NCBI GenBank assembly: GCA_964425745.1
Contig: CAYRNW010000027.1
Coordinates: 1-34,119, forward strand
From: CALCNS01 sp964425745
GTDB lineage: Bacteria > Bacillota > JAAYKD01
Direction: 5' to 3'
DNA length: 34,119 nt
A program made the translations under genes and the position numbers. Each line of letters opens with the position of its first letter. Position 1 is the stretch's first letter. The notes below the pieces were generated by a model. It ran no database searches. It had not been told where the DNA came from and worked only from the letters and a program-made list of their open reading frames with translations. This document shows positions 1-7,678 of this stretch, one piece after another.

Positions 1-49
1 TTGAAACCTGCATAGCCAGTCTTATTGGCTATGACATTATTATACTAGG
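1..49 (+). repeat. Left copy of 49-bp inverted repeat at window ends
   Basis: These 49 bases recur exactly, reverse-complemented, at 34068-34116. The unit contains a perfect hairpin: CATAGCCA at 11-18, a 7-nt loop, and TGGCTATG at 26-33. Its inner edge runs into the ribosome binding site of the HicB-like gene. I see no well-spaced sigma-A promoter inside it. It may be a dispersed genomic repeat that ended the assembly, a shared regulatory site, or an end of a mobile unit. The sequence alone does not decide. Confidence 0.85.
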
Positions 50-59
50 AGGAATAGAA

Positions 60-545
60 ATGAAATACCCATTTGAAGTCATTTTTGAAAAAAATGGGGT
101 TGATACTTACTGGCTAGCTAAATCAAAAATTCTTAACCATGTAATCGGGAAAGGGGAAACCCCCGAAGAGGCTATCCAATTGCTAAGCGAAATGGAAGAT
201 ACTTGGCTGGAGTTTTGTGAAAACGCAAACGAGATTCCTAAACTTGAACCTATTGAGCCAAATGAATACAGCGGTAAAATTTCCTTAAGATTATCAAAAC
301 AAACCCATGCACTCGCTGCTAAAGCGGCTGATGAGCAAGGCGTTAGTCTAAATCAATATATATGTGAAGCTGTAATCTACAGAAATGCAGTAACTAACAC
401 TTGCGATCGATTGCTTGAATTATATGCATCTCGAAAAGCAGAGAGTTATAGTTCTATTACGCAAGAATCTAACTATAATTTTAAAAGAAACTATAGGGAA
501 TTAGCTATTCAAGAAACCACTTATCTGAAAGCAGTTAGTAATTAA
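60..545 (+). CDS. HicB-family antitoxin-like protein
   Basis: This 161-residue protein has the two-part HicB layout. An N-terminal HicB-type alpha/beta domain (about residues 4-60) is followed by a ribbon-helix-helix DNA-binding segment (about 72-110, beginning GKISLRLSK and including GVSLNQYICEAV). Family knowledge: HicB neutralises the mRNA-cleaving toxin HicA and represses its own operon through the RHH domain. The start has an AGGAGG site 7-8 bases upstream. The next gene, a SecB-like chaperone, begins 10 bp after the stop. No HicA-sized toxin gene is visible, although one could lie upstream, outside the window. The C-terminal tail beyond the RHH domain (about 115-161) is longer than usual. 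The family call is fairly secure; an antitoxin role is inferred. Confidence 0.75.
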   Translation: MKYPFEVIFEKNGVDTYWLAKSKILNHVIGKGETPEEAIQLLSEMEDTWLEFCENANEIPKLEPIEPNEYSGKISLRLSKQTHALAAKAADEQGVSLNQYICEAVIYRNAVTNTCDRLLELYASRKAESYSSITQESNYNFKRNYRELAIQETTYLKAVSN

Positions 546-555
546 GGAGAGCATA

Positions 556-951
556 ATGAATACTACAGTATTAAGATATGCAGTTGTGAAATTGTTTGTT
601 AGAAACGATTTGCCTAAAGATGATCATGATTTAAAAATTCCAATTCAACAAAATATTCAGTATCAACTCGAAGGAAGTTCGCCGAAAGACACTTATAGGG
701 GTTTACTTTCACTTCATGCTCTTGAAAAAAAAGATGATTCTAAACCCAGATTCGAACTGGAAGTTCAAATAGAAATCTTATTCAGAGTGGATTCAGATCA
801 GAACATTGAAATTAAGGAACTTCATGGAAATACTCTTGTAGAGTTTTTGCCTTATCTAAGCTCTTATGTCGGTTTGCTATCCGCACTAACTGGATTCCCT
901 CCCATGGTTGTTAAAAAACCTGATCTTAATTCTCCAAACCACAATGAATAG
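556..951 (+). CDS. SecB-like chaperone (toxin-antitoxin-associated type)
   Basis: This 131-residue protein resembles SecB-like chaperones: alternating beta-strand segments (such as ELEVQIEILFRV) followed by a C-terminal helix with a proline-rich end (LVEFLPYLSSYVGLLSAL, then GFPP). SecB proteins hold clients unfolded. In toxin-antitoxin-chaperone (TAC) systems, a SecB-like protein protects an aggregation-prone antitoxin. Position directly behind a HicB-type gene (10-bp gap, own AAGGAG site) supports a TAC-like role here, because Bacillota usually lack export SecB. A rho-independent terminator follows within 10 bp, so this ends the operon. The identification rests on fold-like patterns and context rather than a diagnostic motif. 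Confidence 0.6.
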   Translation: MNTTVLRYAVVKLFVRNDLPKDDHDLKIPIQQNIQYQLEGSSPKDTYRGLLSLHALEKKDDSKPRFELEVQIEILFRVDSDQNIEIKELHGNTLVEFLPYLSSYVGLLSALTGFPPMVVKKPDLNSPNHNE

Positions 952-958
952 TTATTAG

Positions 959-986
959 AAAGCCGACTACAATGTGGTCGGCTTTT
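959..986 (+). terminator. Rho-independent terminator of the hicB-secB-like operon
   Basis: AAAGCCGAC at 959-967 pairs with GTCGGCTTT at 977-985, and the stem can be lengthened inward with one G-T wobble. A short T tract follows. It lies just after the SecB-like stop codon. Confidence 0.75.
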
Positions 987-1045
987 CCTGTAACCTAGAT
1001 ACTTTGAAACGTTTTCTCTAAATAACATATGAAAGGGGTGTTGGC

Positions 1046-1216
1046 GTGCCCTACTATCGAAAGCGTGGAAAACTATGGTCTGTCACCATCGAGCTTCCAC
1101 GGTCACCCGATGGAAGCCGTTTGCAAAAAACTTTAAGAGGATTTACAACAGATTAACCACCAGTGCTGCGGCAGCTGAATTCGAAGCAATTGAAAGACTA
1201 TCTTTCTTCTCATGAT
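1046..1216 (+). pseudogene. Frameshifted N-terminal remnant of a tyrosine recombinase (phage/ICE integrase)
   Basis: A GTG start at 1046 with an AAAGGGG site opens a frame reading VPYYRKRGKLWSVTIELP. It continues through a KTLRGFTTD-like segment to a stop at 1154-1156. This is the usual N-terminal arm-binding (AP2-like) start of Tn916/phage-type integrases. The next part of that pattern (TSAAAAEFEAIERL) is found in a shifted frame from about 1160, so the gene carries an indel. Nothing recognisable as the catalytic domain (R..HxxR..Y) follows before the groEL terminator. It is a relic of past integration. The 3' limit is approximate; some sequence to about 1320 may also derive from it. Confidence 0.6.
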
Positions 1217-1330
1217 ACGAAGGTTGTTGAAAACCGTACTGGGCGGAGATCCCTGTTGCAGATTTGCTATTACCATTCCAGATGAAGCAATACCTGAAAG
1301 CGAAATGGAGAACTCCAAATCATAAACATA

Positions 1331-1371
1331 AAAAAACGCCCACTTGCGTAATTACTACGTAAGTGGGCGTT
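1331..1371 (-). terminator. Rho-independent terminator of groES-groEL
   Basis: Bases 1335-1350 pair with 1356-1371 (16-bp stem with one mismatch or wobble, 5-nt loop). On the minus strand the stem is followed by a run of at least six T. It lies about 30 bp past the groEL stop. Confidence 0.85.
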
Positions 1372-1400
1372 CTCTATTGATTTATGCTGACTTCAGCAAC

Positions 1401-3035
1401 CTACATCATATCCATTCCGCCCATGCCGCCGCCCATGCCACCAGGCATTGCGGGTGCTTTGGGTTCGGGTTTGTCGGCTACTAGCGCTTCAGTGGTGAGA
1501 ACCATAGCAGCTACGGAAGCGGCATTCTGCAAAGCAGAACGGGTTACCTTAGCAGGATCCACAATACCGGAAGCAATCATGTTGACGTATTTTTCATTCA
1601 AAGCATCGAAACCGACACCTTTTTCTTTGGATTTTACTTTTTCTACAACCACAGAACCTTCAAAACCGGCGTTTTGAGCGATTTGACGAACCGGCTCTTC
1701 CAGGGCACGGGCAACGATGGAAATACCCACTTTTTCATCGGCATTATCAGCTTTCAGGCTCTTCAACCCAGCTAGAGCATTGACTAAAGCTACACCACCA
1801 CCAGGAACAATACCTTCTTCAACAGCAGCACGGGTTGCAGAGAGAGCGTCTTCAATGCGAAGTTTGCGTTCTTTCATTTCTACTTCGGTCGCAGCACCGA
1901 CTTTGATTACAGCAACACCACCGGACAATTTAGCCAAGCGTTCTTGCAGTTTTTCACGGTCGAAATCAGAAGTGGTATCTTCCACTTGTTTGCGAATTTG
2001 AGTCACACGTTGAGCAATGGCTTCAGCAGAACCGGCACCATCGACAATAACGGTATTTTCTTTACCAATGCGAACTTGACGAGCACGACCCAGTTGTTCG
2101 ATTTCGGTGGATTTGAGTTCCAAGCCCACTTCTTCGCTGATCACTTGGCCACCGGTCAACACGGCAATATCTTCCAACATAGCTTTGCGGCGATCGCCAA
2201 ATCCGGGAGCTTTTACAGCTACGGCGTTTAAGGTGCCACGCAATTTGTTCACAACCAAGGTTGCCATGGCTTCGCCTTCTACGTCTTCCGCAATGATCAC
2301 GAAAGGACGGCCGCGTTGGACCACTTTTTCTAAAACAGGCAGGATTTCCTGAATGTTGGTGATCTTTTTGTCGGTGATCAAAATGTAGGGATCATCCATG
2401 ATCGCTTCCATTTTTTCGGTATTGGTGACCATGTAAGCGGAAACATAACCGCGGTCAAACTGCATCCCTTCCACGACTTCCAATTCGGTCAGCATGGATT
2501 TGGATTCTTCTACGGTAATAACGCCTTCACGGCCCACTTTATCCATGGCGTCGGCAATTAAGCGACCCACAGTCTCATCTCCGGCGGAAATGGAGGCAAC
2601 TTGGGCAATCGCTTCGCTGCTCTCAATGGGTTTAGCCATGTTTTTGATTTCGGCAACTGCTGCAATAACCGCCTTTTCAATGCCATGACGAATCACCATG
2701 GGGTTAGCCCCGGCGGTCACGTTCTTTAAGCCTTCACGAACCATGGCTTTGGCCAACAGGATAGCGGTGGTGGTGCCGTCACCGGCAACATCGTTAGTCT
2801 TGGTCGCAACTTCTTTGACCAATTGAGCGCCCATGTTTTCAAAGGGGTCTTCCAATTCCACTTCACGAGCAATAGTCACACCGTCGTTGGTGATTAAGGG
2901 GGAACCGAATTTCTTGTCTAAAACTACGTTGCGTCCTTTAGGACCCAGGGTAATAATAACGGTATCGGCTAATTGATTAATGCCGCGCTCTAATGCGTGA
3001 CGGGCATCTTCATTGTAAATGATTTGTTTTGCCAT
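1401..3035 (-). CDS. groEL: 60-kDa chaperonin GroEL
   Basis: This 544-residue protein is a full-length GroEL, the ATP-driven folding chamber that works with GroES in the cytoplasm. The N-terminus MAKQIIYNEDARHALERG, the GDGTTTA nucleotide-binding motif and the Gly-Met-rich tail ending GGMGGMDMM are all typical. The open frame extends three codons further upstream, but the ATG at 3033-3035 has a GGAGTG site 8 bases away and gives the conserved MAKQ start. It lies 28 bp downstream of groES in one operon under the CIRCE-controlled promoter. A strong terminator follows. Nothing unusual is seen, so this is probably the housekeeping copy. Confidence 0.98.
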   Translation of the reverse strand: MAKQIIYNEDARHALERGINQLADTVIITLGPKGRNVVLDKKFGSPLITNDGVTIAREVELEDPFENMGAQLVKEVATKTNDVAGDGTTTAILLAKAMVREGLKNVTAGANPMVIRHGIEKAVIAAVAEIKNMAKPIESSEAIAQVASISAGDETVGRLIADAMDKVGREGVITVEESKSMLTELEVVEGMQFDRGYVSAYMVTNTEKMEAIMDDPYILITDKKITNIQEILPVLEKVVQRGRPFVIIAEDVEGEAMATLVVNKLRGTLNAVAVKAPGFGDRRKAMLEDIAVLTGGQVISEEVGLELKSTEIEQLGRARQVRIGKENTVIVDGAGSAEAIAQRVTQIRKQVEDTTSDFDREKLQERLAKLSGGVAVIKVGAATEVEMKERKLRIEDALSATRAAVEEGIVPGGGVALVNALAGLKSLKADNADEKVGISIVARALEEPVRQIAQNAGFEGSVVVEKVKSKEKGVGFDALNEKYVNMIASGIVDPAKVTRSALQNAASVAAMVLTTEALVADKPEPKAPAMPGGMGGGMGGMDMM

Positions 3036-3063
3036 GAGTTTCACTCCTTCTTCCTAATCGAAA

Positions 3064-3351
3064 TTATTGAACGATTGCCAAAATGTCTTTTTCGCTGAGG
3101 ATCAAATATTCTTGACCGTTGACTTTGATTTCACTGCCGGCGTATTTGGAATAAATCACTTTGTCGCCAACTTTGACATCCATGGCTAATTTGGTGCCAT
3201 TCTCTAAGGTGCGGCCATTGCCTACAGCTACGACTTCGCCTTCTTGGGGTTTTTCTTTGGCATTGCCGGGAAGAACAAGACCACTGGCCAATTTTTCTTC
3301 TTGCGGTAATACTTTAATCACAACGCGATCTCCTAATGGTTTTAAATTCAC
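3064..3351 (-). CDS. groES: 10-kDa co-chaperonin GroES
   Basis: This 95-residue GroES caps the GroEL ring. The conserved N-terminus NLKPLGDRVVIK and the C-terminal part (KVGDKVIYSKYAG, then SEKDILAIVQ) match the family at full length. The start is GTG (3349-3351), preceded by AGGAGG at a spacing of about 8, so the initiating residue is a GTG-encoded methionine. It is the first gene of the operon, and the CIRCE operator lies about 35 bp upstream of the start. HrcA-mediated repression released by heat stress is the expected regulation; hrcA itself is not in this window. Confidence 0.97.
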   Translation of the reverse strand: MNLKPLGDRVVIKVLPQEEKLASGLVLPGNAKEKPQEGEVVAVGNGRTLENGTKLAMDVKVGDKVIYSKYAGSEIKVNGQEYLILSEKDILAIVQ

Positions 3352-3384
3352 TTGAGATTCCTCCTTGGTTTGTAATTCTTGTTG

Positions 3385-3411
3385 TTAGCACTCTAATGTG
3401 GTGAGTGCTAA
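3385..3411 (-). promoter_or_regulatory. CIRCE operator (HrcA binding site)
   Basis: This is a perfect match to the CIRCE consensus: TTAGCACTC (3385-3393), a 9-nt spacer, then GAGTGCTAA (3403-3411). It sits between the promoter and the groES start. HrcA is the known repressor of this element in Gram-positive bacteria. Confidence 0.97.
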
Positions 3412-3422
3412 ACTCTGTTCTT

Positions 3423-3450
3423 ATCATACCATAAAATGGTCATAAGGCAA
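3423..3450 (-). promoter_or_regulatory. Sigma-A-type promoter of groES-groEL
   Basis: On the minus strand, a -35 box TTGCCT (3445-3450) and a -10 box TATGAT (3423-3428) are separated by 16 bp. Transcription would begin just before or within the CIRCE element. Confidence 0.75.
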
Positions 3451-3510
3451 CCGACCAGATAATCGATTTTCGGCGATATTTCGCCTATATCGGTCATTGG
3501 TCGGCTTTTT
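3451..3510. other. Extended imperfect hairpin between groES promoter and the folate gene
   Basis: CCGACCA (3451-3457) pairs with TGGTCGG (3498-3504). An inner stem GGCGA/TCGCC (3472-3476 and 3481-3485) forms around a TATT loop. On the plus strand it is followed by a T run, but no plus-strand gene ends here. It is more likely a terminator-like or attenuator structure for the minus-strand folate/tsaD operon, whose last gene ends at 3528, or a small repeat. The role is uncertain. Confidence 0.5.
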
Positions 3511-3527
3511 CTCTTCTAATCTCCGTT

Positions 3528-4118
3528 TTATTCGCTCCATCTCCCGTTTTTGTTTTTAAAACAGGATACTCCAGATTCCGTCACTAAATAATCGACCGGT
3601 TGATCATGGCTTTGTGGGTGTAACTGAGGGACCCACTGCAGCTGAAACGCATAGGCCACTCGTGGTGTTTTTGCTTGCGTTCTCAGCAGATAACGGTCGT
3701 AAAACCCGGCGCCGTAGCCCATGCGGTTGCCAAAATCGTCAAAAACCGAACCCGGCATGACAATAAAGTCAATTTCTAAAGGATCTACCAAGGCGTGCAC
3801 TTCCGGATTGGGCTCCATAATGCCATACCGCCCGGGGATCAACCCTTTCCTATTATTGATTTCGTAAGCTTCCAGGCGAAACCCCTTGTGACAGCGAGGC
3901 ACGACCACTCGTTTTCCGGCACGCCAGGCAGCTTCCACCAAAGGTGCGGTGCTGATTTCATCGCCAAAGGAAAGAAAACAAAAGATGGTTTGAGCGTTCT
4001 GCCATTCTTCTAAGCCCATGAGATGTTGTGAAGCGTAGGTGGCGGCCTCTATTCTGAGCGCCTCTGGCCACTGTAAACGGTTCTGCAAAACACGTTCTCG
4101 CACTTGATGATCGGTCAT
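3528..4118 (-). CDS. 5-formyltetrahydrofolate cyclo-ligase
   Basis: This 196-residue enzyme (MTHFS/YgfA family) uses ATP to turn 5-formyl-THF into 5,10-methenyl-THF, returning a storage folate to the one-carbon pool. The family signature GYGAGFYDRY is at residues 134-143. Conserved VVVPR, YGI.EP and MPG.VFD segments lie upstream in the expected order, and the length is normal. It overlaps the end of tsaD by 4 bp, so the two are translationally coupled. Its position in the same neighbourhood as metH and metF is consistent with folate metabolism, but they are on opposite strands and not co-transcribed. Confidence 0.92.
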   Translation of the reverse strand: MTDHQVRERVLQNRLQWPEALRIEAATYASQHLMGLEEWQNAQTIFCFLSFGDEISTAPLVEAAWRAGKRVVVPRCHKGFRLEAYEINNRKGLIPGRYGIMEPNPEVHALVDPLEIDFIVMPGSVFDDFGNRMGYGAGFYDRYLLRTQAKTPRVAYAFQLQWVPQLHPQSHDQPVDYLVTESGVSCFKNKNGRWSE

Positions 4119-5173
4119 CTTGAACCCTCCTTTTCTCGTTGCAAGGGAATCTCCTGACCTAAGCGTAAATCAGGGTATGCATTGAGACTTAAATCGGCGA
4201 ATTCGCCCCGCAAATAGCGATAATATCCGGCGGCGGCAATCATGGCTGCGTTATCGGTACACAAATCCATACTCGGTACCGAGAAGGGCAAACGGAATTC
4301 GGTAGCAACTTCTTCCAAACCAAGCCGTAACGCCTTATTCGCTGCCACTCCCCCCGCCAACATTAAAGAAGCATACCCGCCTTTGCCTAACTCTTTACGC
4401 ACGTTAGCAGCTAAAGAGTCGACCACAGTCGCTTGAAAGCTGGCTGCTAAATCGGCAGGATTCAACACTTCCCCATTTTGTTTGGCCTTGTGATTGAGGT
4501 TGATCACTGTAGTTTTGAGACCGCTAAAGGACCATTCGGTATGATCTTGGATCGACGCCGAAGGCATGGCATACGCTTTGGGGTTTCCTTGTTGAGCCAA
4601 TTTTTCCACAGCCGGTCCACCCGGGTAGGGTAAGCCCAATACTCGAGCCACTTTATCAAAGGCTTCCCCAGAAGCATCGTCGCGCGTGCTGCCCAGAATC
4701 TTCAGCTGGTAGTGATCCTCAATGGCAATTAAATCGGTATGCCCTCCCGAAACCACCAAACAAAGCGATGGCAGCGGGAACTGCGGGTCTTGCAAAAAGT
4801 TGGCGTAAATATGACCGGCCATGTGATTTACGGCAATCAGAGGGATTTTTAAAGCATAAGCTAAGGCTTTGGCAGTAGAAACCCCTACCAATAAAGCCCC
4901 TACCAACCCCGGACCACTGGTCACTGCAATGGCGGTAATCTCTTGTAAGGTCACACCGGCCTCTTGCAGAGCTTGATCGATCACTTCATTGACCGCTTCC
5001 AAATGCTGCCGAGAAGCAATTTCAGGAACAACACCCCCGTATAAGCGGTGAATTGGAATCTGGGTAGAGATTAAATTGCTTAAAACCTTACTGCCGTTCT
5101 CAACGACCGAAGCGGAGGTTTCGTCACAGGAGGTTTCTAACCCTAAGATCAAAACCGGTTTACTGTTCTCCAT
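4115..5173 (-). CDS. tsaD: tRNA N6-adenosine threonylcarbamoyltransferase TsaD
   Basis: TsaD transfers the threonylcarbamoyl group to A37 of ANN-decoding tRNAs (t6A), acting with TsaB and TsaE. The protein has the ASKHA N-terminus LILGLETSCDETS, the metal-binding HMAGH motif at residues 117-121, the SGGHTDL segment, and a conserved C-terminal LCTDNAAMIAAAG. The longer open frame begins 8 codons upstream, but the ATG at 5171-5173 has an excellent site (AGAGGAGGAAGAGGAGC) and gives the usual start. It overlaps the 3' end of rimI by 14 bp. TsaB and TsaE are encoded about 7 kb away on the same strand. Confidence 0.97.
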   Translation of the reverse strand: MENSKPVLILGLETSCDETSASVVENGSKVLSNLISTQIPIHRLYGGVVPEIASRQHLEAVNEVIDQALQEAGVTLQEITAIAVTSGPGLVGALLVGVSTAKALAYALKIPLIAVNHMAGHIYANFLQDPQFPLPSLCLVVSGGHTDLIAIEDHYQLKILGSTRDDASGEAFDKVARVLGLPYPGGPAVEKLAQQGNPKAYAMPSASIQDHTEWSFSGLKTTVINLNHKAKQNGEVLNPADLAASFQATVVDSLAANVRKELGKGGYASLMLAGGVAANKALRLGLEEVATEFRLPFSVPSMDLCTDNAAMIAAAGYYRYLRGEFADLSLNAYPDLRLGQEIPLQREKEGSR

Positions 5174-5675
5174 GCTCCTCTTCCTCCTCTTCAACAATCA
5201 CCCAATCGTAGGTCTCGTTGATCTCACTCATCGAGCGTTTCCAATACAGCAAAGCGTCTTCTTTGGTGTCGGTATAATACCCTTTGCGGACTCCTTCGGG
5301 CAAAAAACCGAATTTTTCGTATAATTTCTGTGCCGGTAGGTTGCTCCTGCGCACTTCCAGGGTGCAACTTTCAATCCCACAGGCCTTAGCATTGCTGAGC
5401 AAGCGTGTTAGTAAGGCCGAAGCCACCCCACGCCGTTGAAAATCGGGATGCACAGCAATGTTGGTGATATGCCCTTCATCAAAAATCAACCAAACTCCGG
5501 CATAGCCAACAATTTGGCCTTCGATTTCGGCTACCAAATAGCGAGCCATGCCGTTTTGGGTCAATTCTCCTTCAAAGGCTCCTCGTGGCCAGGGCAGGGT
5601 AAAACAAAGCTTCTCCATGATCACAATTTGATCTAAATCGGCTAAACTCATATTGCGCAATGTGATGTTTTGCAT
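5160..5675 (-). CDS. rimI: Ribosomal protein S18-alanine N-acetyltransferase RimI
   Basis: This 171-residue GNAT-family acetyltransferase carries the acetyl-CoA motif at about residues 73-90 (IAVHPDFQRRGVASALL) and the EVRRSN.PAQ.LYEKFGF segment typical of RimI. The rimI-tsaD pairing is a common gene order in Bacillota. A GGGAGGGG site precedes the ATG. The C-terminus extends about 20 residues beyond the usual fold and ends in a run of six glutamates (162-167). The DNA encoding that run is also the tsaD ribosome binding site, so the acidic tail may be a by-product of that overlap. RimI versus a generic GNAT enzyme is decided mainly by context and the motif pattern. Confidence 0.9.
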   Translation of the reverse strand: MQNITLRNMSLADLDQIVIMEKLCFTLPWPRGAFEGELTQNGMARYLVAEIEGQIVGYAGVWLIFDEGHITNIAVHPDFQRRGVASALLTRLLSNAKACGIESCTLEVRRSNLPAQKLYEKFGFLPEGVRKGYYTDTKEDALLYWKRSMSEINETYDWVIVEEEEEEHGEQ

Positions 5676-5716
5676 CTGCTTCCCCTCCCTTCGTAGTACC
5701 CTTTTATGTGGATTTT

Positions 5717-7537
5717 TTAAGGCGCGATATTATAATACAGAGACATTTCCGGGCCTTCCATTTGCCTGTAAATAAACCAATAGGCGGGGTCATACATGGA
5801 AAGGCCTGCGACAGATTGCTGGAATTCATCGGGGTTTTTCAAGTCAATCGAGTAAATTTTGCTGACCAATGCGCCCCCTAATCCATCGATTTGCTCGTTG
5901 ATGCCCACCACCATGAGGAAGTTCACGGGGAAATCCCAACCATTTTTGTTGAGGTAGCGCATAATAGTTTCGGAGCCAATAAACTTAAAGCCCTCTAATT
6001 TTACATTCCAACCGTTAAAGAAATAGGTCGTCGCCGAAGTCAGATAGCGGAAGTAATTCCAATTGTCAAATCCCCTTACTGCTTCTTGGTTCCAGGTGCG
6101 AATGATGTCGGAGATTTTTCCGTCTTCATGTTCTGTGAAAGAGTAGGGGAATAAATAGTCTACTCCCTCGTAGTTTTTCTTTTCCACAGCAATCATGAGG
6201 AAGTTCTTGGTGTCTAGGACAATATTTTCAGGGATCTCGGCTTTCAAATATCGATTTTGCGCCTCAATGTTTTGTTCGTGTTCTTCAATCAGACGCATAA
6301 TCGTATTGTAGTAATCCCCTTCTTGGGTCTCGATTGCGTGATAATATTCCACTTGTAACAAGAGCATGGCTTCCTGGATCTGTTGAAAATAATCGAATTG
6401 CGTTTTTACAATCTCATAATCACGGTAGGTCAGGAAACGATTGCTGTAAATGATACTAGTATAAAGTTCCAGCAGCGGCTTGCGACCCGAGCTGCCGATA
6501 AGATTGTTGTGAATGATTTTATACTGAGGCAAGATGTTGTCGCGAATGCTTTGAATAATCGCTTGTCGCTGGCTTTCCGGGGCAGCCGGTGGATGATTGG
6601 CGAAATCGGTGATTTCATTCTGCAAGGAGATTATGCTGCTGATCAAAGAATCAAGCTCTGTAACTCGAATCTCATACTGTGTTTTCAATTGTTCAAGCCG
6701 AATCGCATCGAGCTTACCGATTATCTGATTCAGCTGGGCTTCAATGTGAGACAAGGAGTTCTTAATATCGTTGAGTTGTCCCTCCATGCGTGCCATACCC
6801 TCTTGAATGGCTTTCAGTTGTTCGGGCGTATGATCTTCATCACCCAAATCAATACCGGCTTTTTTGAGGCCCCAGCCCATCAGTTCGCCTCCGGCATAGT
6901 TCAAAGCACCCTTGGCTAATTCTTTGGCAATGAAACTACCAGCAGATGTGGGCAAGGGTTCCGATTCCATGGGGACTTCCGTTTCGGGTTCTGTGGTTTG
7001 CTCTTCAATGGTAGGGTCCACCAATCTGCGTCCTGCCAGTGTGAGTTGATCCAATTTCCTAAAGGTAAATTCTCCGGTCTGTTCTAAAATCGGCAGCCCT
7101 TTTTCTTGAGCAAACGCTTCAGTTTCAGCCCAAGTGAAGTCTATCCCCTGTTCGTAGCCCATGTGCTTCAAAAGAATTTTCGTATAGGCTTGGAGCGTGA
7201 TCGGTTTGTAGGGGTCAAAATCGAGAAAGACATCACCTTGCCAGCCCAGTTCAGGATGTGCTCTCAAGTAGGCCATGATTTTGGCTTCTTCTGCACTGAC
7301 GGTGTAGGCATCACCAAAGTTTTTCCTGCCGGTGAATTGTAGTGCCTCTTCGGCCAGCCCCACCTGTTGCAGGAAGGCATAGGCGGCTTCGATTCGGTTC
7401 GGTACGGTTGAGGTTAAGTATTCGGTTTGATAAAAGGTGGGGTTTTCTTCTGCCTGTACAATAGGGAATGGTGCTACGGTCTGAAGCGCGAGAACAAAGG
7501 TGAGAAGTAATGCGGACCATTTTCTGATTTTGAACAC
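5717..7537 (-). CDS. Secreted coiled-coil protein with SLH-like N-terminal region, function unknown
   Basis: I do not recognise this 606-residue protein. It begins with a clear Sec signal peptide (basic MFKIRKW, a hydrophobic core to about residue 22, likely cleavage near QAEEN at 29-32). Residues 55-165 resemble an SLH-type or related wall-anchoring repeat (VFLDFDPYKPITLQAY, then LLKHMGYEQGIDFTW). Residues 172-198 are a Thr/Glu/Pro linker. Residues 235-310 are heptad-rich and probably a long coiled coil. The C-terminal 200 residues are rich in Tyr, Trp and Phe. The start is GTG with an AAAGGGGG site. It lies upstream of rimI in the same direction (41-bp gap) and may be co-transcribed. An extracellular or surface role is inferred; no enzymatic motif is visible. 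Confidence 0.7.
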   Translation of the reverse strand: MFKIRKWSALLLTFVLALQTVAPFPIVQAEENPTFYQTEYLTSTVPNRIEAAYAFLQQVGLAEEALQFTGRKNFGDAYTVSAEEAKIMAYLRAHPELGWQGDVFLDFDPYKPITLQAYTKILLKHMGYEQGIDFTWAETEAFAQEKGLPILEQTGEFTFRKLDQLTLAGRRLVDPTIEEQTTEPETEVPMESEPLPTSAGSFIAKELAKGALNYAGGELMGWGLKKAGIDLGDEDHTPEQLKAIQEGMARMEGQLNDIKNSLSHIEAQLNQIIGKLDAIRLEQLKTQYEIRVTELDSLISSIISLQNEITDFANHPPAAPESQRQAIIQSIRDNILPQYKIIHNNLIGSSGRKPLLELYTSIIYSNRFLTYRDYEIVKTQFDYFQQIQEAMLLLQVEYYHAIETQEGDYYNTIMRLIEEHEQNIEAQNRYLKAEIPENIVLDTKNFLMIAVEKKNYEGVDYLFPYSFTEHEDGKISDIIRTWNQEAVRGFDNWNYFRYLTSATTYFFNGWNVKLEGFKFIGSETIMRYLNKNGWDFPVNFLMVVGINEQIDGLGGALVSKIYSIDLKNPDEFQQSVAGLSMYDPAYWFIYRQMEGPEMSLYYNIAP

Positions 7538-7574
7538 CGGGTAACCCCCTTTAAAGATTTTGTTTCTTATTTCT

Positions 7575-7603
7575 ATTTTACTTGCTAATTTCCTGTATTA
7601 CAA
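7575..7603 (-). promoter_or_regulatory. Promoter for the secreted coiled-coil gene (and possibly rimI-tsaD)
   Basis: On the minus strand, TTGTAA (-35, 7598-7603) and TAAAAT (-10, 7575-7580) are separated by 17 bp, about 40 bp upstream of the GTG start. It is divergent from the methionine promoter. Confidence 0.55.
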
Positions 7604-7631
7604 GGAAAAAGAAAAAATTCTAACAAACTAC

Positions 7632-7660
7632 TTGACAAACAGGCAAAATAATCCTATACT
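7632..7660 (+). promoter_or_regulatory. Sigma-A promoter of the methionine operon
   Basis: A consensus -35 TTGACA (7632-7637), a 17-bp spacer and -10 TATACT (7655-7660) lie about 20 bp upstream of the riboswitch. Confidence 0.88.
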
Positions 7661-7678
7661 GAAAAAAATTTAATAGAC

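Noticed and set aside
1133..1318. 61-codon minus-strand frame in the integrase remnant region
   Set aside because: No ribosome binding site and no recognisable features; the plus strand shows the integrase-like sequence.
1384..2688. Several plus-strand open frames across groEL
   Set aside because: They are antisense to a full-length, unmistakable groEL and have no ribosome binding sites or family features.
6383..6919. 178-codon plus-strand frame antisense to the secreted coiled-coil gene
   Set aside because: The minus-strand frame has a signal peptide, ribosome binding site and promoter; the plus-strand frame has none.
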